From Streptomyces sp. R41 (lineage in GTDB: Bacteria; Actinomycetota; Actinomycetes; Streptomycetales; Streptomycetaceae): a stretch of DNA of 64,000 bases. The stretch is from positions 8,105,001 to 8,169,000 of the forward strand of contig NZ_CP163443.1 of the NCBI RefSeq assembly GCF_041053055.1. The letters are read 5' to 3'. Below are positions 32,972-41,731 of this stretch, one piece after another (within the stretch, counting starts at the first letter, position 1; every line of letters starts with the position of its first letter). The position numbers and the translations under genes were made by a program. Below the pieces are notes generated by a model. It saw only the letters and a list, made by a program, of their open reading frames with translations. It was not told the DNA's origin and searched no databases.

Positions 32972-33355
32972 CCGCGCGAACAGGTCGACGCCGTTGCCGT
33001 CGGGGTCGTGCACGACGGCGTACCGCATGCCCCAGAAGGCGTCCCACGGCTTGAGCTCGCCGTGATGACCGGCGCCGACCAGGTCCTCGTACACGGAGTC
33101 GACCTCCGCCGGGCTGTCGCAAAGAAACGCGAGCGACACTCGGCCGCCGCCGCTCGGCGGCCGCCACCCGGCGTGGAACGACCGGACCGTCTCCTCCGTG
33201 TCGAGCGCGAGGCGCAGCCCACCGGGGAGCTCGGCCTCGACGTGCGGCTGCTCCTCGGAGCCGTCGGGGAAGACGAGCCCGAGGCGGCGGTAGAAGGCGA
33301 GAGATGCGGTCATGTCGGAGACGACGAGGCCGATTACGTCGAATCGTGGAGTCAT
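32954..33355 (-). CDS. glyoxalase/bleomycin-resistance (VOC) protein
   Basis: 133-aa vicinal-oxygen-chelate protein with two beta-alpha-beta3 modules: [20 protein letters not shown] with [10 protein letters not shown], then [20 protein letters not shown] and [20 protein letters not shown]. One module pair per chain implies a dimer. Members are isomerases, dioxygenases or drug-binding proteins; the metal residues cannot be assigned with certainty. TACCGT 6 nt before ATG supports a leaderless mRNA and this start over the upstream in-frame ATG. Confidence 0.88.
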   Translation of the reverse strand: MTPRFDVIGLVVSDMTASLAFYRRLGLVFPDGSEEQPHVEAELPGGLRLALDTEETVRSFHAGWRPPSGGGRVSLAFLCDSPAEVDSVYEDLVGAGHHGELKPWDAFWGMRYAVVHDPDGNGVDLFARLPETQ

Positions 33356-33421
33356 GGGGCCACGGTAGGCAGAGGCCCGGCGGCGGGTCTTGAACGAATC
33401 GGACACGGCCGGGTGCCTGCG

Positions 33422-33446
33422 GGGTTTTTCGCCCCCTCCGCCCCCA
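33422..33446 (+). repeat. dispersed 25-bp intergenic repeat, copy 1
   Basis: GGGTTTTTCGCCCCCTCCGC plus CCCCA here is an exact reverse complement of bases 55701-55725. It is followed by TCAGCCCGTCAGGCGTTTGA and GGACGAG, a phrase recurrent in Streptomyces intergenic DNA. The 219-bp gap around it holds no gene and leads into the ThuA promoter. Confidence 0.75.
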
Positions 33447-33575
33447 AACCCTTCAGCCCGTCAGGCGTTTGAGGACGAGCACGTCAGCGCGCGATACGGG
33501 GGTCCGTGGGGGCGCCCCCCCGGGCCTGCCGCCCGCGGGCCTAGCGCTCGCCCCACCACGGACTAGGCTCGGCCC

Positions 33576-34220
33576 ATGCCCCCGCGCCTGCTCGTCTACA
33601 CCCGCACCACGGGCTACCGGCACGACTCCATTCCGGACGCCATCGCCGCCGTACGCACTCTCGGAGGGTTCGAGGTCGACGCCACCGAGGACCCCGCGGC
33701 ATTCGAGGTGCCCTTGGACGCGTACGCCGCCGTCGTCTTCCTCTCCACGAGTGGGGAGGTACTGACGCCTCCGGGGCGGGACCGTCTCGCGGCGTACGTC
33801 GAGGGCGGTGGAGGGTTTGTCGGGGTGCACGCCGCCGCGTGCACCGAGTACGACTGGGCCTACTACGGTGAGCTGCTCGGCGCGCGCTTCGACCGGCACC
33901 CGGAGTATCAGCCGGGGAAGGCCGTCGTCGAGGACCGGGGGCATCCGGCTACCCAACACCTGCCGCCCGTCTGGGAGTTCACGGACGAGTGGTACGACTT
34001 CCGGGCCAGCCCCCGCGGTGCGGTGCGTGTGCTCGCCTCCGCGGACGAATCCTCGTACGAGGGCGGGGGGATGGGGGAGGACCATCCGCTGGTGTGGTGC
34101 CGCGAGCAGGGCGCGGGAAGGGTCTTCTACACCGCTCTCGGGCATGCCTCGGAGGCGTACGAGGAGCCGGACTTCCGCGCCCATCTGCTCGGCGCTCTTA
34201 CGTGGGTGACCAGGACGTAA
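33576..34220 (+). CDS. ThuA domain-containing protein
   Basis: 214-aa ThuA-like protein (glutamine-amidotransferase-like fold) with RLLVYTRTTGYRHDSIPDAI, YVEGGGGFVGVHAAACTEYD, EFTDEWYDFRASPRG and the C-terminal GRVFYTALGHASEAYEEPDF block, all diagnostic of the family. In rhizobia ThuA acts in trehalose/disaccharide catabolism; in Streptomyces it is often fused to or near sugar enzymes. TAGGCT 6 nt before ATG points to a leaderless transcript. It converges on the LacI regulator of the GH43 operon with a 23-nt overlap. Confidence 0.9.
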   Translation: MPPRLLVYTRTTGYRHDSIPDAIAAVRTLGGFEVDATEDPAAFEVPLDAYAAVVFLSTSGEVLTPPGRDRLAAYVEGGGGFVGVHAAACTEYDWAYYGELLGARFDRHPEYQPGKAVVEDRGHPATQHLPPVWEFTDEWYDFRASPRGAVRVLASADESSYEGGGMGEDHPLVWCREQGAGRVFYTALGHASEAYEEPDFRAHLLGALTWVTRT

Positions 34221-35259
34221 CCGGTGCGGGGCCCGTGCTCGACCGCTCCACCAGGCGGGTCGACAGCTCCGTACGCGTGCCCTCCGGCTGGTCGCCCGCC
34301 ATCATGCGGACGAGCAGGCGCAGGGCCGTCGCGGCCATCTCGGAGAGCGGCTGGCGCACGGTGGTGAGCGCCGGGGTGGCCCAGCGGGACTCGGGGAGGT
34401 CGTCGAAGCCGACCACACTGATGTCGTCCGGGACGCTCAACTTCCGCTCGGCCAGGGCCTGGTAGACGCCGAGCGCCATCTTGTCGGAGCAGACGAAGAC
34501 GGCCGTGGGCGGTTCGGGCAGGTCGAGGAGTTCCAGCATGCGGCGGTGGGCGCCGGTCTCGTCGAAGCTGCCGTAGCGGACGTACTCGGGGCGGTACCGG
34601 ATCCCGGCGGACGCGAGGGCCGAGCGGTAGCCGGCGATCCGGTCGCTGCCGCATATCTTGCGGCGGTAGCCGCCGATGACGGCGACGCGCTCATGGCCGA
34701 GGGAGAGCAGATGCTCTGTCGCCAGCAGTCCTCCTTGCCAGTTCGCCGCGCCCACCGACACGACACCCGGCGGCGGTTCGAGGACCGGGTCGATCATCAC
34801 GAACGGAATGCGGTGCTGGGCGAGCCGGGCGTACTGGGAGGGAGCCAGCTCGGCCAGGTTGAACAGCACTCCGCAGGAGCCCCGGGTGGTGAGTTTGTCC
34901 AGCCAACCCCGCTGCGGGCGCCCGCCCCCGGTCCGGGGCAGCCCCGTCGAGACCACGATCTCCAGGCCCGCGTCGTGCGCCGCGCCCTCCACGCCGTGCA
35001 GTACCGCGCCCGACCAGGAGCTCTCGAGCGAGTGCATCACGAGGTCGACCAGGCCCGGCGCCTTCGACGCCTCGAAGCGCGGTCTGCGCACATAGCCGAG
35101 CCGGTCGAGGGCCTCGGTGACTCGGCGGCGGGTCTCCGGGGCCACGTCCTCCCGGCCGTTGACGACCTTCGACGCCGTCGGCACGGACACTCCCGCCTCG
35201 CGCGCGACGACGGCCAGCGTCGGTCCGGCCGCCATGCTCGCGCTCCCGGTACGGGCCAT
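34198..35259 (-). CDS. LacI family regulator of the GH43/ABC sugar operon
   Basis: 353 aa. The N-terminal HTH (PTLAVVAREAGVSVPTASKV followed by VNGREDV) and hinge helix precede a periplasmic-binding-protein-like effector domain ending VVGFDDLPESRWATPALTTV. It lies directly downstream of the GH43 gene on the same strand. A palindrome CGAAAGTTTCG lies 36 bp upstream and a second operator matching that of the ABC operon lies at 35343. Most likely it represses the xylan/arabinoxylan operon and itself, as BxlR-type regulators do. Confidence 0.9.
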   Translation of the reverse strand: MARTGSASMAAGPTLAVVAREAGVSVPTASKVVNGREDVAPETRRRVTEALDRLGYVRRPRFEASKAPGLVDLVMHSLESSWSGAVLHGVEGAAHDAGLEIVVSTGLPRTGGGRPQRGWLDKLTTRGSCGVLFNLAELAPSQYARLAQHRIPFVMIDPVLEPPPGVVSVGAANWQGGLLATEHLLSLGHERVAVIGGYRRKICGSDRIAGYRSALASAGIRYRPEYVRYGSFDETGAHRRMLELLDLPEPPTAVFVCSDKMALGVYQALAERKLSVPDDISVVGFDDLPESRWATPALTTVRQPLSEMAATALRLLVRMMAGDQPEGTRTELSTRLVERSSTGPAPVTSWSPT

Positions 35260-35294
35260 CGAGAGACCACCTCTCCGGCCCGCCCGAGGGCCAT

Positions 35295-35305
35295 CGAAAG
35301 TTTCG
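35295..35305 (-). promoter_or_regulatory. CGAAAGTTTCG operator upstream of lacI
   Basis: A perfect CGAAAGTTTCG palindrome 36 bp from the regulator start. CGAAAnTTTCG-type palindromes are known in front of Streptomyces xylanase and xyloside genes. A near copy lacking one T, CGAAACTTCG, is at 35424-35433, and another at 43038-43047. Confidence 0.6.
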
Positions 35306-35342
35306 CGTCACCCGGCTCACACAAAAAGGGCCGGACCGCCGA

Positions 35343-35360
35343 GTAGTAAGCGCTTCCTAC
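35343..35360 (-). promoter_or_regulatory. LacI-type operator GTAGTAAGCGCTTCCTAC
   Basis: An 18-bp palindrome with one mismatched pair centred on AAGCGCTT, about 85 bp upstream of the LacI gene. Its first ten bases are identical to 40324-40333 upstream of the solute-binding-protein gene, which suggests the same repressor binds both. Confidence 0.55.
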
Positions 35361-35450
35361 AGTAAGCCCGCCTCAACGCGGCGTGAAGACGCTGGAATTC
35401 AGAGGATCGCGCAGCTCAAAACTTTCGAAACTTCGAACGTCGGCTGGAGT

Positions 35451-37058
35451 CTACGTGGGCGTGCACATGAGCCGGAAGCCGGCGAAGTCGGCGGTGAAGG
35501 AGGCGTCGACGAGGTCATGCGCGCGGATCCCGGCGAACGCGCCGGTGAAACGCAGCCGGGATCCGTAGTCGTCGGACAGGCGGCTGAAGTCGAGCGGCGG
35601 CCCGACCGGAGTGCGCACCCCGTCCCGGAGGAACCAGAATCGCGCGTCGGCACCGTCGACGGTCGCACCCAACGTGACCGGGGCGCCCTCGTCGACGTCG
35701 ACGAGGGCCACTTGGCGCAGGCCCTCCGCGTCCCGTTCCTGGAGGCTGAGCACGGTGCGGCCGGCGCCCCGCCACTGCTGGCCGCGCTGCGGCTCCCCCT
35801 CGGGCTCGGCCCAGGTCAGGTCGAGGGCGAGAGAGGACTCCGTGTTGTACCAGAGCACCAGACCGGCGGCCTGGGTGAAGGTGCGGGGGCGGGCCTCGAC
35901 GGTGACCTCTGCCTCCGCCCGGTGCTCGGTGATGCGCCGGGCGAGCAGGCTCTGCGCCCACAGGGACTCGGGACCGTGACGGCCGCTGAGCCGGATCCAG
36001 CCGGGGCGGGCGGTGGTGTCGGCCCAGGAAGGATCGGCGTACCCGCGCAGTGTGCTCCACGGCCAGGACAGGGTGTCGGTCTCGGCGGCGGGCGTCGACG
36101 TCCGGGTGTCGGGACGGGCCGGTACGTCGACCTCGACCGCGGGGTGCCAGCCACCTTGGCGCAGCCGGGGCCAGCCGTCGGCGTCCCAGGTCACGGCCTG
36201 GATCGCGGTCTCACGGCCGAGCGTGCAACGGGGGCCGTCCGCGGTCCGCAGCGGGCGGGCCGTCAGATGGCTGAGGAACCACTCGCCGTCCTGGGTCTCG
36301 ACCAGCTCGGCGTGTCCGGCCTTCTGCAACGGCACTTCAGGGTCGTCCCGCGTCGTGAGCAGGGGGCGGGAGTCGAGCTCGTACGGCCCGGTGAGGGCGC
36401 GGCTGCGTGCCACCAGGACCCCGTGCTCGAATCCTGTGCCGCCCTCCGCGAGCACGAGGTAGTACCAGCCGTCCCGCTTCAGCAGTTTGGGGCCCTCGAT
36501 GAGGCGTTCGTGCTGGAGGAGCAGATGCGTCTCGCCGACCGGGGCGAGGGTGTCGCGGTCCAGTTCCGTCAGGACGATCCCCGCGAACCGACGGCCCCCG
36601 GGGCGGTGGTCGCTCTGCATGTTGAGCAGCCACAGGCGGCCCTCGTGGTGGAAGAGGGCGGGGTCGAAGCCGTGGCTCGCGACCCGGCGGGGAGCCGTCC
36701 ACTTCCCGTTGACGTCGGTGGCTGTGGTGACGTACGTGTCCAGGTCGAAGTAGGCGGTGCCGACCGAACGCACGATCGCGTAGACCATCCAGAACCGCTC
36801 GCCGTCCCAGCTCAGCGACGGCGCCCAGATGCCGCCCGAGTCGGGGACACCGGCCAGGGAGTCGCCGGGGACCGCGCCCCGCACATGACCCGCGTACTCC
36901 CAGTGCGCCAGATCCCGGGAGCGGTGGAGGGGAATCGTGGGGAACCACTCGAAGGAGCTGGTGGCCACGTAGTACCACTCGCCGACCCGGACCAGCGAGG
37001 GGTCGGGGGCGAAGCCGCGGATGACGGGGTTGTGCGCCACGGTTCGGGCTTCGGTCAC
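35451..37058 (-). CDS. GH43 family beta-xylosidase / arabinofuranosidase
   Basis: 535-aa intracellular glycoside hydrolase with no signal peptide. The five-bladed propeller starts NPVIRGFAPDPSLVRVGEWY with the catalytic base Asp in APDPS. Next come GGIWAPSLSWDGERFWMVYA, then HGFDPALFHHEGRLWLLNMQ with a conserved Asp, and a catalytic Glu probably in LIEGPKLLKRDGWYYLVLAE. The C-terminal 200 residues form the beta-sandwich domain common to GH43 xylosidases. It would cut imported xylo- or arabino-oligosaccharides. The GTG start overlaps the permease stop by 4 nt, so it ends the ABC operon. Confidence 0.92.
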   Translation of the reverse strand: MTEARTVAHNPVIRGFAPDPSLVRVGEWYYVATSSFEWFPTIPLHRSRDLAHWEYAGHVRGAVPGDSLAGVPDSGGIWAPSLSWDGERFWMVYAIVRSVGTAYFDLDTYVTTATDVNGKWTAPRRVASHGFDPALFHHEGRLWLLNMQSDHRPGGRRFAGIVLTELDRDTLAPVGETHLLLQHERLIEGPKLLKRDGWYYLVLAEGGTGFEHGVLVARSRALTGPYELDSRPLLTTRDDPEVPLQKAGHAELVETQDGEWFLSHLTARPLRTADGPRCTLGRETAIQAVTWDADGWPRLRQGGWHPAVEVDVPARPDTRTSTPAAETDTLSWPWSTLRGYADPSWADTTARPGWIRLSGRHGPESLWAQSLLARRITEHRAEAEVTVEARPRTFTQAAGLVLWYNTESSLALDLTWAEPEGEPQRGQQWRGAGRTVLSLQERDAEGLRQVALVDVDEGAPVTLGATVDGADARFWFLRDGVRTPVGPPLDFSRLSDDYGSRLRFTGAFAGIRAHDLVDASFTADFAGFRLMCTPT

Positions 37059-37969
37059 TTGAGGGCTCCCAGCGTGACTCCGGTGCGCCAGTAGCGCCGC
37101 ATCGCCACCATCATGATCGCCATCGGCACAATGGACAGCAGTGCGCCGGTCAGGACGAGGCTGGTCAGGTCGACGCCGGATTCCAGCCGCTTGCCGGTCC
37201 AGTTGTAGAGGCCGATGTTGAGAGTCCAGTTGTTCTCGCCGCGCAGCACGGTCAGCGGGAGGAAGAACGCGTTCCACGTGTTGACGAAGGCGAGCAGGAA
37301 CACGGTGGCGCCGCCCGTGGTCATCATCCGCAGCACGATGCTGAAGAAGATCCGCAACTCTCCGGCGCCGTCCAGGCGGGCCGCCTCCAGCAGTTCGTAG
37401 GGGATCGTGGCCTCGGTGTAGACCTTGGCCAGGTACACGCTGAACGGGTTGATCAGACACGGGATGAGCATGGCCCAGGGGGTGTCGACCAGTCCGATGG
37501 ACGAGAACAGCAGATACAGCGGGAGGGTGAGCAGGGCGAGCGGGATCAGGAAGGATCCCACCACGCACGCGAACACCACATTGCGCCCGGGGAAGTCGAA
37601 GCGGGCCAGGCCGTATCCCGTGGCGAGGGCGATGAGGGTGCCGCCGAGGGAGCCGACTCCCGCGTACAGGAAGGAGTTGGCGGTCCAGCGCAGGAAGATG
37701 CCGTGCTCGTAGGTGAACAGCTGGTGCAGGTTGTCCCAGAGGTGCATGCCGGAGAACCACAGGCCGTTGCTCTGGTACAGCCCGGTCCGGTCCTTGGTGG
37801 CGGCGACCATCAGCCAGTACACCGGGAAGAGGCTGTAGGCGCTCGCCAGGACCAGGCCGATCAGGATGAAGCGCTGGCCACCGCGTCCGCGCGAGGCGCC
37901 GTCGGGGCGGGCGAGGCGGCGGACGGGCCGCGCGGGGGGCCGCTCGATGCCCTTTTCGGTCAGCACCAT
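37055..37969 (-). CDS. sugar ABC transporter permease (MalG type)
   Basis: 304-aa permease with six spans, beginning GQRFILIGLVLASAYSLFPV. The EAA loop YELLEAARLDGAGELRIFFS contacts the ATPase. No ATP-binding subunit is encoded nearby; Streptomyces importers of this class share the MsiK ATPase encoded elsewhere. The start overlaps the preceding permease stop by one base (TGATG). Confidence 0.93.
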   Translation of the reverse strand: MVLTEKGIERPPARPVRRLARPDGASRGRGGQRFILIGLVLASAYSLFPVYWLMVAATKDRTGLYQSNGLWFSGMHLWDNLHQLFTYEHGIFLRWTANSFLYAGVGSLGGTLIALATGYGLARFDFPGRNVVFACVVGSFLIPLALLTLPLYLLFSSIGLVDTPWAMLIPCLINPFSVYLAKVYTEATIPYELLEAARLDGAGELRIFFSIVLRMMTTGGATVFLLAFVNTWNAFFLPLTVLRGENNWTLNIGLYNWTGKRLESGVDLTSLVLTGALLSIVPMAIMMVAMRRYWRTGVTLGALK

Positions 37970-38853
37970 CAGTCGGCCTCCTTCGAGGTCAGCCGGTAGA
38001 AGAGGAAGGAGGCGACGCCGAGGATGAGGGCGAGCAGCACCGACAGAGCCGCGGCGTAGTGGTAGTTGCCGGCGTTGAACGCCTGGTTGTAGATGATCAT
38101 GATCGGGGTGAAGCTGTCGTCGACCGTCTGCGGCGTGACATTCCGGAACAGCGCGGGCTCGTTGAAGATCTGCAGCATCTGGATGATGGACAGCAGTCCG
38201 GTCAGCACCAGCGCTCCGCGGACGAACGGGATCTTGATGCTCAGCGCGATGCGGGCCTCGGAGGCGCCGTCGAGGCGCGCGGCCTCGAACAGCTCGCGGG
38301 GCACGCCCTGGAGCGCCGAGTAGATGATCACCATGTTGTAGCCGATGCCGTGCCAGGTGAGCAGGTTGCCGATGGACGGCCAGACCATCGAGGGCGCGAA
38401 GAAGTTCCAGTGGAATCCGAAGAAGTCGCCCAGCGGCGTCAGCGGGCCCACCTCGGGGCTGTAGAGGTTGATCCACACTATGGCGGCGACCACCCCGGGG
38501 ATCATGTACGGGATCAGCAGCAGGATCCGGAACCTGCTCGCCGCCCGTGCGGTGAGCGCGTCGAGGAGCAGGGCGAGCAGCAGGCTGACGGCGAGCATCG
38601 CCGGGATCTGCACGCAGGCGAACAGGAACACCCGCAGGACGGAGTTCATGAACGCCGAATCGGTCAGGCCGTGCTGGTAGTTGTCCAGACCGACGAACTT
38701 CTCCGTCGCACCGCCGAGGCCGAGCCCGGACTGCTGCTCCAGGAACAGCGACTGGTAGACGGCGTAGCCGATCGGGACGAGGTACAGGAAGACGAAGCCG
38801 AGCTGGAAGGGCACCGTGAAGGCGGCGCCCTTCCAGCGCTGGGAGCGGATCAT
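37969..38853 (-). CDS. sugar ABC transporter permease (MalF type)
   Basis: 294-aa permease; first span TVPFQLGFVFLYLVPIGYAV, EAA loop ELFEAARLDGASEARIALSI. It pairs with the downstream permease to form the channel for the adjacent binding protein. ATG at MIRSQRWKG was chosen; it lies 11 nt past the binding-protein stop, with GAGG upstream. Confidence 0.93.
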   Translation of the reverse strand: MIRSQRWKGAAFTVPFQLGFVFLYLVPIGYAVYQSLFLEQQSGLGLGGATEKFVGLDNYQHGLTDSAFMNSVLRVFLFACVQIPAMLAVSLLLALLLDALTARAASRFRILLLIPYMIPGVVAAIVWINLYSPEVGPLTPLGDFFGFHWNFFAPSMVWPSIGNLLTWHGIGYNMVIIYSALQGVPRELFEAARLDGASEARIALSIKIPFVRGALVLTGLLSIIQMLQIFNEPALFRNVTPQTVDDSFTPIMIIYNQAFNAGNYHYAAALSVLLALILGVASFLFYRLTSKEAD

Positions 38854-38864
38854 GCGGGGGTGCC

Positions 38865-40199
38865 TCAGCTCTTCACGCTGATGCCGCGGGACTTGAGGTC
38901 CTTGACCGTCCACTCCTGCATGTGCGCCAGCAGGTCGGTGACCTTCTCGTCCTTGTTGATGACCTTGGCCCAGCCGCTCTGCATCTCCGTGAACATCGCG
39001 GTCCAGTCCGGGCCGAAGGTCCAGTCGGTGGTGACCGTGCCCAGGCTGTCCGTCACGACCTTCTTGGCCGGCTCGTAGTTGTCACCGAGCAGCTTGTCGG
39101 AGATCGCCTCACCGACGTACGAGTCACTGTCGGCCAGCGCGGGCATGACGCCGTTTCCGGTCGTCGGGCTCGCCATCGTCTTGACCGCGCCGGTGTCGGT
39201 GGACATCCACAGTGCCGCCTGGGCCGCCTGCTCCTGGTTCTTGCACTGCTTGGTCACCAGGGTCAGCCCGCCGCTCTGGTTGGTGCCGGCCGGGGTCTTG
39301 GCCGCCTCACCCTGGAACGTCGGCCACGGTGACAGCGCCCACTTCCCGTCGGACTTGGTGAAGTTCTGCACCATGCCGGCCATCTGCCAGGTGGAGATCT
39401 GCCGGGTCGCCGTGCCGCCGTTGTCGTAATTGCGCTGTACGGCCGCGTAGTCGGCGAAGGAGAGCTTGGAGTTCAGGTCGTTGTCGATGATCTCCTGGAT
39501 CACCTTCGCCGCCTTGAGAGTGCCATCGTCCTGGAAGTTCACCTTCCACGCGTTGCCGTCGATGCTGTACCAGTGCGCTCCGGCCTGCATCGCGAGCACC
39601 TCCAGGGTGCTCGGGTCCTCGCCCGCGTAGTTGGTGAGCTTGACGCCGTGCTTCTTCAGCACCTTGCCGGCGGCGATGAAGTCGTCCCAGGTCGCGGGCG
39701 CCTTGAGGCCGTACTTCTGGAAGATGTCGGTGCGGTAGATGGTGAAGGCGGGCGCGGAGCTGGTGGGCACGCCATAGACCTTGCCCTGCACCTGGGCGCC
39801 CGCCCAGGCGCCGGCGTTGAACTTGTCCTTGCTCGACTCGACGTACTTGGTGATGTCGGCGAGGGCGCCCTGCGAGACCCATGTGGTCACGTACTCGGCG
39901 GTGTTCTGCACCAGGCAGGGCGCGTTGCCCGCCTTGACGGCGTTGGTCAGCTGCTTCTGCATGGTCAGCTGGTCGGTGACCTTCGTGTACTTGAGCTTGA
40001 TGTCCTTGTGGCTCGCGTTGAAGGCCTTGACGACGGCTTCCTGACCGTTGGCCCAGCCCCAGAAGGGGAGGGTGACCGGGCCGGAGGACTTGGGGTCCTC
40101 CCCGGAGCCGGATCCGCCGCACGCGGTGAGCAGACCTGTCAGCGCGAGACCGGCGACTGCGGCCCGGGCGAACCTTCTCCTGGAGGTGATGGAGTTCAT
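38865..40199 (-). CDS. sugar ABC transporter binding lipoprotein
   Basis: 444-aa lipoprotein: NSITSRRRFARAAVAGLALT is a Tat-like signal, with lipobox LLTAC. The mature protein has the type I sugar-binding layout (VTLPFWGWANGQEAVVKAFN, GVPTSSAPAFTIYRTDIFQK, TWDDFIAAGKVLKKHG). It captures oligosaccharides for the two downstream permeases. It is the first gene of the four-gene unit ending in GH43, so xylo- or arabino-oligosaccharides are the likely ligand. AAGGA precedes the ATG. Confidence 0.94.
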   Translation of the reverse strand: MNSITSRRRFARAAVAGLALTGLLTACGGSGSGEDPKSSGPVTLPFWGWANGQEAVVKAFNASHKDIKLKYTKVTDQLTMQKQLTNAVKAGNAPCLVQNTAEYVTTWVSQGALADITKYVESSKDKFNAGAWAGAQVQGKVYGVPTSSAPAFTIYRTDIFQKYGLKAPATWDDFIAAGKVLKKHGVKLTNYAGEDPSTLEVLAMQAGAHWYSIDGNAWKVNFQDDGTLKAAKVIQEIIDNDLNSKLSFADYAAVQRNYDNGGTATRQISTWQMAGMVQNFTKSDGKWALSPWPTFQGEAAKTPAGTNQSGGLTLVTKQCKNQEQAAQAALWMSTDTGAVKTMASPTTGNGVMPALADSDSYVGEAISDKLLGDNYEPAKKVVTDSLGTVTTDWTFGPDWTAMFTEMQSGWAKVINKDEKVTDLLAHMQEWTVKDLKSRGISVKS

Positions 40200-40323
40200 C
40201 TGACCGTGTTCCTTCGGAATGTAGGGCGTCTCAGGACGAGAGAACGGCGGCTCGGTGGAGGCCGGGAACGGCGGCCGGGAATCCATCGGCTCGCGGTTGC
40301 GGGGGGTCGGCCAAGCGGAAGCT

Positions 40324-40437
40324 GTAGTAAGCGGTTGCCGTGAAGGTAGGCCGACAGGTCTGGCCGTAGCAAGGGGTGTGCGGGAGTTTATTACGTCAGG
40401 CTGGCAAAGCTGCTGGTAGGTGCGAGTAACCGGTTAC
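40324..40437 (-). promoter_or_regulatory. operator region of the ABC/GH43 operon
   Basis: The 275-bp gap upstream of the binding-protein gene has two palindromic elements. GTAGTAAGCGGTTGCCGT (40324-40341) shares its first ten bases with the site upstream of the LacI gene at 34-35 kb. GTAACCGGTTAC (40426-40437) is a perfect 12-bp palindrome sharing the AACCGGTT core with sites at 42967, 43100 and 55578. The operon may thus answer to both LacI systems. Confidence 0.5.
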
Positions 40438-40474
40438 GAAACGATCGCTTCCCGCACGGCACACCGCGGCACAC

Positions 40475-41560
40475 TCAGCCCCTGGAAGGCGGCTGCACGG
40501 AGTTGCGTACGACGACATGGGTGCCCAGTACGAGGTGATCGCCGTCGGCGCCCTTACGACGGCCCGCGCCGCCCTCGCGCCGGTCGGCCACCGCGCGCAG
40601 CGCCACGCGGCCCATCTCCTCGTACGGCACGTGCACGGTGGTGAGTTGGGGCGTGAGCTGGGAGGCGAGCGGGATGTCGTCGTAGCCGACGATCGAGACG
40701 TCCTCCGGCACCCGCAGCCCGGCCGCGCGCAGGGCCTGCATGGCCCCCGCGGCGACCACGTCCGTGCCCGCGAGCACCGCGGTGAAGTCCGGCGTTTCGT
40801 GCAGGGCCGTCTCGACGGCGCTGTAGCCGTGCTCGTCGTCGTAGGGCCCGTGCCGCACCATGCCCGGGTCGAAGGGCACGCCGTACGCCTCGAAGGCCCG
40901 CTCAGAGCCCCTCAACCGGCCCTGGGCCGTGGTGAGTTCGGCGGGTCCCGGCAACACCAGGACCCTGCGGTGCCCGGCCGACAGCAGGTGGCTGGCCATC
41001 GCGTAGGCGCCGCCCTCGTTGTCGTAGTCGACCGTCGTGGCCGGGACGTCGCCCTCAAGAGGCGGCCTGCCCACCAGGACGAGATGGGAGCCGGCCGCGT
41101 CGAGGGAACGGGCGAAGCGGGCCATGCGCAGCTGGTACTCGTCGTAGTCGTAGGCGCCGCCGAGCAGGACCACCGCGGCCACGCCCTGCTGGCGCATGAG
41201 GTTGACCAGCGCGAGTTCCCGTTCGGGGTCGTCGCCTGTGGTGCCGACCAGGGAGAGCCAGCCGCGCAGGGTGGCGGCGCCCTCAACTCCCTTGGCCACG
41301 TGGGCGAACGCGGCGCCGGTGATGTTGTTGATGAGGATGGCGACCGTCGGCGTACCGCCGCCGGCGAGGGAGCGGGCGTGGGCGTTGGTGACGTAGTCCA
41401 GGTCCCGGACGACCTTCATCACCCGGCGGCGCAGGTCCTCCGACACCGGGTAGTTGCCGGACAGGACACGCGACACGCTCGCGACGGAGACACCCGCCCG
41501 CTCCGCCACGTCGCGGATGGTGGCCCGTCCGGCGTCACCGGACGCCTTGCGCTGACTCAC
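40475..41560 (-). CDS. LacI family regulator (left border of polysaccharide locus)
   Basis: 361 aa. HTH TIRDVAERAGVSVASVSRVL, hinge YVTNAHARSLAG, effector domain ending SIVGYDDIPLASQLTPQLTT and a conserved tail GTHVVVRNSV. It is clearly paralogous to the LacI protein at 54.4 kb, with the same tail and same VEYDNEGGAYA-type effector motif. The two flank the polysaccharide locus. GTG start with GGAG upstream. GAAAC and GTTTC half-sites at 41656-41660 and 41672-41676 lie about 100 bp upstream. Confidence 0.92.
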   Translation of the reverse strand: MSQRKASGDAGRATIRDVAERAGVSVASVSRVLSGNYPVSEDLRRRVMKVVRDLDYVTNAHARSLAGGGTPTVAILINNITGAAFAHVAKGVEGAATLRGWLSLVGTTGDDPERELALVNLMRQQGVAAVVLLGGAYDYDEYQLRMARFARSLDAAGSHLVLVGRPPLEGDVPATTVDYDNEGGAYAMASHLLSAGHRRVLVLPGPAELTTAQGRLRGSERAFEAYGVPFDPGMVRHGPYDDEHGYSAVETALHETPDFTAVLAGTDVVAAGAMQALRAAGLRVPEDVSIVGYDDIPLASQLTPQLTTVHVPYEEMGRVALRAVADRREGGAGRRKGADGDHLVLGTHVVVRNSVQPPSRG

Positions 41561-41731
41561 CGCTGCGGCTCCTTCACCCTCACGACTGCCCCGCCGGCCG
41601 AAGGGGGATGCGGCCCCTTGCCGGACGGCCGGAGACTCCGACCCTCGCCGGTGCGGAAACCGTATCCCATTGTTTCTCCGGGGTGACGGGTCGCTTCGGC
41701 GGGGGAGCGGCGGCGCTCGTCGACGGCGGGC

